Shown here piece after piece: positions 59,063 through 64,000 of a stretch of DNA of 64,000 bases (positions are counted from its first letter, which is position 1; every line of letters begins with the position of its first letter). A program made the position numbers and the translations under genes. The DNA is from CAWCAW01 sp963714125 (lineage in GTDB: Bacteria; Actinomycetota; Acidimicrobiia; Acidimicrobiales; UBA8190): contig OY970234.1 of assembly GCA_963714125.1 (NCBI GenBank), positions 3,286,001 through 3,350,000 on the forward strand, given 5' to 3'. Below the pieces are notes generated by a model, which saw only the letters and a program-made list of their open reading frames with translations, did no database searches and had not been told where the DNA came from.

Positions 59063-60856
59063 GTGGCGCGTTACGCCACGGTCCACGGCGCGTCACCACG
59101 AGATGCGACAGACTTCTCGTCGGTGAGGACCCGACCCGGATTCAGCCTCGGTGCATCGCACCGTCGCATCTGGATGGTGGTGGCACTATCGGCCACGGCG
59201 GCGACCGTCGCGTCCGGATGCGCAGCTTCGGCGCCATCGACACATACCGGCGCCCGGCGCCCGGCCCCAGCGCCCCCGACCACCGACGCCACTCCGGCAC
59301 TACCACTGGCGGCCAATCCGGCCACGGGCCCGGCCGGACCACTCACCGCCCCGGGCGGACCCTTTCTCGAAGATCGTTACGGTCGTGTCGTCCTCCTGCA
59401 TGGTGTCGACCTCGTCTACAAAGTGCCGCCCTTCGAGGTGGAGGTCAACGGAGCGGGCCCGAACGTGCTCACCCAGCCGGAGGTGCAGCGCATGGCGGCC
59501 CTCGGGTTCGACGTGGTGCGGCTGGGGATCATTTGGAACGGCCTGGAGCCGGGCACGGCCGCCATCAACGACCCGGCAATCTGCACGCCCGGCACACCCC
59601 GGCCGTCAGGACCAGGGCAGTTCAACTCGTCGATTTTCAATTCCTACCTGGCGAGACTCGATGCCACCATCGCCCTGTTAGGCCGCTACGGCATTTACTC
59701 CCTTATCGACATGCATCAAGACGTCTACAACGAGGTGTTCGGTGGAGAAGGTGCACCCGACTGGGCGGTATGCACCAACGGGGCGAAGCCGAAGCCCAAG
59801 CTGAATATTCCCAACTGGAGTGTGAACTTGCAGGGCCCCGGAGTCGTCGCCGCCTACTCCCATTTCTGGGACAACGACGTGGTCGGCAATCTGCAAGGTG
59901 AGTTCGACTCCGTCTGGACGAAGGTCGCCGCCCACTTCCGCAGCAATCCCTGGGTCATCGGCTATGACCCTTTTAACGAGCCCTACGGTGCCGGACTCCC
60001 TCCAGCCGGCAGCGGCGTGCAGTTCGACGCCGATCTCCAATGCTTCTATGCCGGGCGTGCCGACAGCGCGACGAACCAAGCCGGACAGGCAATCTCCTGT
60101 CCCCGAGACGACCCCGAAGAGGGTCTGATCCCAAGAATCGAAGCCGCCGACCCTAATCATCTCGTCTTCTATGAGGGGAACTATGCGACGGACTCGGGCC
60201 CCGTCAATCACATCGGCCCGATGCCCTTCTCGCACCTCGTATTCAACTTTCACGATTACTGCTTCTTGCACGTCCCTAACGGCCCCGAGCCGCCGAATTT
60301 TGCATCGATCTGCGGTCCGACCGAAAACGTCGTGTTCAACGAACATTCCACCGAACGCGCCCACGACGCGACGCGCCAACAACCCGGCGGCCCGGCTTGG
60401 CTACTGACTGAATTCGGCGCCACCACCGATGCCGCCGACCTGGGGAGAATCACTGCCGATGCCAATGCGCACCTGGTGGGATGGATCTACTGGCAGTGGA
60501 TTAATTACGACGACCCCACCGGATCCCACAGCTCGGGCTTGTGGCCCCCGACAGCCCCCACTGACGCCATGTTGCAGGTGCTGTCTCAGACGTATCCGTC
60601 GGCAGTGGCCGGCACGCCGACGAGCACCTCTTTCGACCCCACCTCGGGCCGATTCACCTTGCAGTACCGGTCCGACCCACACATCTCCGAACCAACCGTC
60701 ATCGTCGTACCGGTCTCGGTGCACTACGCCGGGGGCTACTGCGCATCGGCGACCGGCGCGCAGATCACCTCCGCACCCGGTGCTCAATACGTGGACGTCG
60801 AAAATGGCTCGACCGCGGCCGCCGTGACCATCACCATCAGTCCCGGCGCCTGCTGA
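59063..60856 (+). CDS. Endoglycoceramidase-type family 5 glycoside hydrolase, lipoprotein
   Basis: A 597-residue secreted enzyme. A long N-terminus with a hydrophobic stretch ends in lipobox TVASGC (Cys about residue 53), then a Pro/Ala/Thr linker. The catalytic barrel has HGVDLVYKVPPFEVEVNG, VVRLGIIWNGLEPG, GRYGIYSLIDMHQDVYNEVF and GGEGAPDWAVCT, as in endoglycoceramidases. The acid/base Glu306 lies in YDPFNEPYG and the nucleophile Glu450 in WLLTEFGATTD. A small C-terminal beta domain follows. Endoglycoceramidases cut the glycan from ceramide of glycosphingolipids; bacterial members also act on steryl glycosides or glycolipids. GTG start, 6 nt after the DUF2510 gene. Another GTG 60 nt inside is possible. 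Confidence 0.85.
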   Translation: MARYATVHGASPRDATDFSSVRTRPGFSLGASHRRIWMVVALSATAATVASGCAASAPSTHTGARRPAPAPPTTDATPALPLAANPATGPAGPLTAPGGPFLEDRYGRVVLLHGVDLVYKVPPFEVEVNGAGPNVLTQPEVQRMAALGFDVVRLGIIWNGLEPGTAAINDPAICTPGTPRPSGPGQFNSSIFNSYLARLDATIALLGRYGIYSLIDMHQDVYNEVFGGEGAPDWAVCTNGAKPKPKLNIPNWSVNLQGPGVVAAYSHFWDNDVVGNLQGEFDSVWTKVAAHFRSNPWVIGYDPFNEPYGAGLPPAGSGVQFDADLQCFYAGRADSATNQAGQAISCPRDDPEEGLIPRIEAADPNHLVFYEGNYATDSGPVNHIGPMPFSHLVFNFHDYCFLHVPNGPEPPNFASICGPTENVVFNEHSTERAHDATRQQPGGPAWLLTEFGATTDAADLGRITADANAHLVGWIYWQWINYDDPTGSHSSGLWPPTAPTDAMLQVLSQTYPSAVAGTPTSTSFDPTSGRFTLQYRSDPHISEPTVIVVPVSVHYAGGYCASATGAQITSAPGAQYVDVENGSTAAAVTITISPGAC

Positions 60857-60878
60857 AGACCATGGAGGGATCCGACAC

Positions 60879-61349
60879 GTGACTCCGGCATCGACCCTGA
60901 TTCGGCCCGCCACCATTGAGGACAGGGACGAGGTGGCCCGCATGGCCAGGGGGCTTTGGCCTGACGACCACGCCGAGGAGGTAGCCGAGTTCGATCGCTG
61001 GCTGGCCCAGCGCGAGCCCACCACTGAGATCGCCGTGGTGCCTCGACCTGGCGATGGGCTCGGTGGATTCGTGTGGCTGGCTGAACGCCGCTGGGCCGAA
61101 GGGTGCCCGAGTAGCCCGGTTGGCTATGTCGAAGGGTGGTACGTCGACGCGGACTCTCGACGCCATGGGGTCGGCCGACTGCTTATGGAATACGCGTTGG
61201 GATGGTGTCGCCGGCGCGGCTATACGCATCTTGGCTCCGATGCCGAGCTGGACAACGCCATCAGCATTGCGGCCCACACCGCCATTGGGTTTGCCGAGGC
61301 GGGCCGATCCGTCCACTTCGCTCGTCCCGTACCTCTCGACGAGCCGTAG
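60879..61349 (+). CDS. AAC(6')-like GNAT acetyltransferase
   Basis: A 156-residue acetyltransferase. The order GLWPDDHAEEVAEFDRWLAQ, PVGYVEGWYVDADSRRHGVG with RLL, YTHLGSDAELDNAISIAAHT and AIGFAEAGRSVHF follows the aminoglycoside 6'-N-acetyltransferases of the AAC(6')-Ig/Iz kind, including the SDAxLDN and HxxxGFxE stretches. It would transfer acetyl from acetyl-CoA to the 6'-amino group of aminoglycosides, or to another amine. GTG start with GGAGGG upstream. Stands alone; no resistance-element features around it. Confidence 0.85.
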   Translation: MTPASTLIRPATIEDRDEVARMARGLWPDDHAEEVAEFDRWLAQREPTTEIAVVPRPGDGLGGFVWLAERRWAEGCPSSPVGYVEGWYVDADSRRHGVGRLLMEYALGWCRRRGYTHLGSDAELDNAISIAAHTAIGFAEAGRSVHFARPVPLDEP

Positions 61350-61393
61350 ACGAGGTGGGAAACCCTGGCCTGAACGCGCCGCGGTGCTCCCGA

Positions 61394-62860
61394 CTACAGC
61401 CCAAACGCCCGCAGCGTCCCGTCCTGGTTCCCGGCCAGGATGGTGCTGCCCGAGACTGTTGGTGGGCCCCAGAACCAATACTTCGGCGCCCCGTACAGGC
61501 CGGTGTCGCCCGAACCCGGAACAGGCTCGGTATACGAGAAGAGCGTCGTCCCGCTCGAGCTGGAAAGAACATCGAGGTCACGGCCGGCGCCAACGACAAC
61601 GAGGCCGGGTACCTGTGTCACCGCCCCCTCGATCCCTCCTGCCAGCGTCACCTGCCACTGCGGCTGGCCGGTCGCCGGATTGAGTGCGGCCAGGGTGCCG
61701 ACGCAGCCGGTACCGGCACCGTTCAACGCCACACCCGCCACCATGATCGGGGCCCCCGGCCCGGCCCACGACGAAGGCGAGATGGTGTTGTTGCAGTTGG
61801 CGTTGGCGGCGGCGAGGCTCGTCGTAAACGTTGCCTTCGATTCGGCTTGGTACTGCCAAACCGGCCCGGCAGCCAGGTTGGTACGGTCGAGTGCGTAGTA
61901 GACGCCGTTCTTGTTCTCGGCGCCGACAAGTTGCCGTGTCACCCCTCCAATGGTGGCGCTGAAAAGCGTGGGCGTGGCGCCAAAATCAGAATCAGCAGGA
62001 TGTTGAGTCAGCGGCACTTGCCAAAGCGACGTAATGGCCAACGACGTGGGGTTCAGTTTCAAAATGGCATCCTGATACCGAGAATCGCAGATGTCATTGG
62101 ATGTGCCGATGAATATCGAGTTGTCAGCCACATCGACGGCCGGTGACGACCACGCCCCCGGTCCGTGGCACCTGGCCGGCAGGAATGACGCGAACGTGAT
62201 GGACTTTTCGAGTGTGCCGGTGGCCGCATTGAGGCGCACGATGCGGCCGAATTCCTGAGGGCACCCTTGCCAGGAAGCCACGCCGACGTACAGGCTTCCG
62301 TCGTAGTACGCAGCTGAACTCCAGATGGAGTCGCCTGGTTCGGTCCGAAGCGGTGTCTGCCAGATGATGTGGCCGTTGGCGGCATTGAGTGCGACCATCT
62401 GGCCGTTTCCGCCACCCACCCACACCACGGCCTTGCCGTTGATGGTGCCCACCGTGGGAGTACTCAAGATGCCCAAGGTGGCCAAGCCGTAGATGCAACC
62501 CGGGGGCCGGGCCGTCGTGCCCAACGGTGTCGACCACACCGGGGTGCCCGACAAGCTGGTGGCATGCATGACACCGCTCCAGTCGCCCCAGTACACAACG
62601 CCGTTGGCGACGACGGGCTGATCCGAGATGGGGGTCGTTTCCGAGATGTGCCATTGCTGGGTGAGCGAAGACGCGTTGGATGGCGTGATCGAGGTGTCCG
62701 TCGAATATCCGGTACGGGCGCTGTTGCCGTCATAGGTGGCCGAAGCACTGGTCGTCGAGATCGCCTTCGGCGCCACCGTCGTCGAGCCGCAGGCGGCGAT
62801 GCCGAAACAGATCAGTATCGAGCCCAACACCAATGCCGACCGCCCGTGCTGTTTTTGCAT
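61394..62860 (-). CDS. PQQ-like beta-propeller lipoprotein
   Basis: A 488-residue exported protein. The signal LVLGSILICFGIAACGS ends in lipobox IAAC (Cys about residue 24). Repeated blades of the PQQ-enzyme type follow, for example VVANGVVYWGDWSGVMHATS, VVWVGGGNGQMVALNAANGH and YYDGSLYVGVASWQGCPQEF, each with a Trp or Gly-rich turn. No PQQ-binding active-site residues were identified, so it may be structural, like BamB, or a redox protein. It is the last of three minus-strand secreted proteins. Confidence 0.82.
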   Translation of the reverse strand: MQKQHGRSALVLGSILICFGIAACGSTTVAPKAISTTSASATYDGNSARTGYSTDTSITPSNASSLTQQWHISETTPISDQPVVANGVVYWGDWSGVMHATSLSGTPVWSTPLGTTARPPGCIYGLATLGILSTPTVGTINGKAVVWVGGGNGQMVALNAANGHIIWQTPLRTEPGDSIWSSAAYYDGSLYVGVASWQGCPQEFGRIVRLNAATGTLEKSITFASFLPARCHGPGAWSSPAVDVADNSIFIGTSNDICDSRYQDAILKLNPTSLAITSLWQVPLTQHPADSDFGATPTLFSATIGGVTRQLVGAENKNGVYYALDRTNLAAGPVWQYQAESKATFTTSLAAANANCNNTISPSSWAGPGAPIMVAGVALNGAGTGCVGTLAALNPATGQPQWQVTLAGGIEGAVTQVPGLVVVGAGRDLDVLSSSSGTTLFSYTEPVPGSGDTGLYGAPKYWFWGPPTVSGSTILAGNQDGTLRAFGL

Positions 62861-62981
62861 CGCCCCTACTCTCCGAGATCGTTACCGCTGCCCACGTTGC
62901 TTGCGTTGCTACGACATGTACCGAGCTGCGCAGCTTATCGAGAAGCTCCCCGTCGACAGTGCCCGGCATCTCAGGCCACGA

Positions 62982-63707
62982 TTACGAGACCTCCTCGGGC
63001 GGGGTGAACTGGTCGAGGTCGTAGATACCGAGACTCTGTTCGATAGCGACCACGGCAGCCAATGTTTCGCTGAAGCCGTGCGGACCGAATTGCCGGCGTT
63101 GCAACTCCGAGAATGTCACGCCCAAGTCGTTCAAATCTTGGGGAGTCAACAAGGCGCGCAACGCCGGAAACACCACGGTGTCCTCGCGTGCCTCGTGCGG
63201 TTGGTACATGCGTACGAACGCCGTCATAGCCGCGCTGACCTGTTGGGCGGTGGAAACGGAGGGCGATGCGTTGTTCGTCCCGGCCAAGATCGTCTGGGTC
63301 AGCTGGCGACCTCGGGCGTGTTGGACAAGCAAGGTGTCAACCGTGTCGATCAGTTGGCCCGCTTTACGCAGCAACGGGAAGACGTACCCTTCTTCGAGGG
63401 CCTCATGAAAGCTCTCGATGAAGTCGTGGATAATTGTGGCGCCGCCATGCGCAGCGGTGGCCGACGCAGGGTCGCCGGTGGTGATGCGATCCGCACAGTG
63501 CTCGTAAATCAGCAGGACCCGCTTGAGGATTCCGTGTTCCTCCATCAAGTCGACGTCGGGAGGCGTCGTGCTCGACAACGATACGGCCGGTGCGGCGGCG
63601 ACATTGCCGATCTCGGTAGCAACGGCACCGATGACAAGACCAGCCCCTCCGGCGCCCAGCAGGTGCCGCCGAGTGATGATGTGCGGACGTGGCGAGCTGT
63701 CAGCCAT
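62982..63707 (-). CDS. Tat-exported hemerythrin-domain protein
   Basis: A 241-residue protein with a twin-arginine signal (ITRRHLLGAGGAGLVIGAVA). The four-helix hemerythrin part has the metal ligands in order: His of LMEEHGILKRVLLIYEHCAD, His and Glu in IIHDFIESFHEALEEGYVFP, His in LLVQHARGRQLTQTILAG and His/Glu in VRMYQPHEAREDTVVFPALR. Such di-iron proteins bind oxygen or sense redox state. Exported ones are less usual. The gene is 121 nt from the propeller gene and 32 nt from the next, so all three may be one operon. Confidence 0.85.
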   Translation of the reverse strand: MADSSPRPHIITRRHLLGAGGAGLVIGAVATEIGNVAAAPAVSLSSTTPPDVDLMEEHGILKRVLLIYEHCADRITTGDPASATAAHGGATIIHDFIESFHEALEEGYVFPLLRKAGQLIDTVDTLLVQHARGRQLTQTILAGTNNASPSVSTAQQVSAAMTAFVRMYQPHEAREDTVVFPALRALLTPQDLNDLGVTFSELQRRQFGPHGFSETLAAVVAIEQSLGIYDLDQFTPPEEVS

Positions 63708-63739
63708 GGATTCCGGCGTAACGGACGCGAGCCACGTCC

Positions 63740-64000
63740 CTACGGACTGGGATCGCCGGCAGGAACGAGTGGGGTGCCGTCGGAACTCATGAGATACCAG
63801 TAGCCCCCGTTGAGGTTGATGCCCTGCCCGGTGTCCATGCCGGGGTTGACGTCATCTTCGTAGGTGTACAGGGGCCAGCGGTTATACGTCACGACGCGGT
63901 ATCCCGGCGAGAATCCAACTGAGCCCACCAACGCCTCGTTGACCCCCGTTCCCCCCTGGGCACGAGACCCGGGGGAGATGGTCATGGGCGGCCAACTGGC
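63740..64000 (-). CDS. YxFxxD-motif secreted protein, C-terminal part only
   Basis: The last 86 residues of a protein whose start is outside the window. GYRVVTYNRWPLYTYEDDVN and then TGQGINLNGGYWYLMSSDGT are the second motif (Y-T-Y-x-x-D) and the C-terminal sheet of the COG4315-type family, as at 29 kb. It lies first in line before the Tat hemerythrin and propeller genes. The methionine at 63985 is internal. Confidence 0.7.
   Translation of the reverse strand, partial: ASWPPMTISPGSRAQGGTGVNEALVGSVGFSPGYRVVTYNRWPLYTYEDDVNPGMDTGQGINLNGGYWYLMSSDGTPLVPAGDPSP

Noticed and set aside
1..64000. CRISPR array, insertion sequence or prophage
   Set aside because: No regularly spaced repeats, transposase motifs, integrase or phage structural proteins were seen.

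Overview
This window is a 64 kb piece of G+C-rich actinobacterial chromosome. The backbone genes, the F420-type oxidoreductase, the PspA-PspAA pair, the SCO6745-type protein, the SigA-like -10 boxes lying directly upstream of start codons, and Mycobacterium-like gene orders all point to Actinobacteria. The large number of acyl-CoA, cytochrome P450 and secreted-lipoprotein genes, together with a gene order resembling but not matching mycobacteria, suggests the Acidimicrobiia. That placement is an inference; no rRNA or tRNA gene is present to settle it. I see no insertion sequence, phage gene or CRISPR array.

Layout. (1) 0-2.2 kb, minus strand: surface-polysaccharide genes (nucleotide-sugar dehydrogenase, glycosyltransferase, epimerase cut by the window edge). 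(2) 2.3-18.6 kb, almost all minus strand: a housekeeping block, read in transcription order glmU-like, prs, rplY, pth, mfd, a PpiC/SurA-like lipoprotein gene, mazG, then two divergent GT-C-type membrane proteins, then eno, ftsB/divIC, DUF501, ppx. These are largely the neighbours of the M. tuberculosis Rv1014c-Rv1026 region, rearranged. mfd carries a one-base frameshift, and the GlmU homologue lacks its acetyltransferase active site. (3) 18.6-25.4 kb, plus strand: acyl-CoA carboxylase beta and alpha chains, an AtuA-like protein and an acyl-CoA dehydrogenase, an apparent pathway for a branched or terpenoid acyl-CoA. (4) 25.4-44 kb: stress, lipid and small-molecule genes, among them glutathione peroxidase, an ECF sigma/anti-sigma pair with a YxFxxD lipoprotein, an acyl-CoA synthetase, pspA-pspAA, an F420-type oxidoreductase, two SRPBCC proteins, an MFS exporter, an HDAC-like deacetylase and an S9 peptidase.

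(5) 43.6-50.5 kb: the most striking region. A TetR gene heads a plus-strand operon of P450 (CYP123-like), SDR, CYP51, 3Fe-4S ferredoxin and an NTF2-like protein. Divergent from it is an operon of 3-hydroxyisobutyrate-dehydrogenase-like, carboxymuconolactone-decarboxylase-like and SDR genes. The set corresponds to M. tuberculosis Rv0763c-Rv0771 without aldA. Two related inverted repeats lie in the divergent promoter region and are the likely operators.

(6) 50.7-64 kb: two further TetR genes, YceI, an HTH protein with repeats at its start, a Gfo/Idh/MocA oxidoreductase, a methyltransferase, a 2-hydroxyacid dehydrogenase and a run of secreted proteins. The secreted proteins are a double-DUF2510 membrane protein with a CAP-like tail, an endoglycoceramidase-type GH5 lipoprotein, a beta-propeller lipoprotein, a Tat-exported hemerythrin and a second YxFxxD protein cut by the window edge. 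An AAC(6')-like acetyltransferase sits among them.
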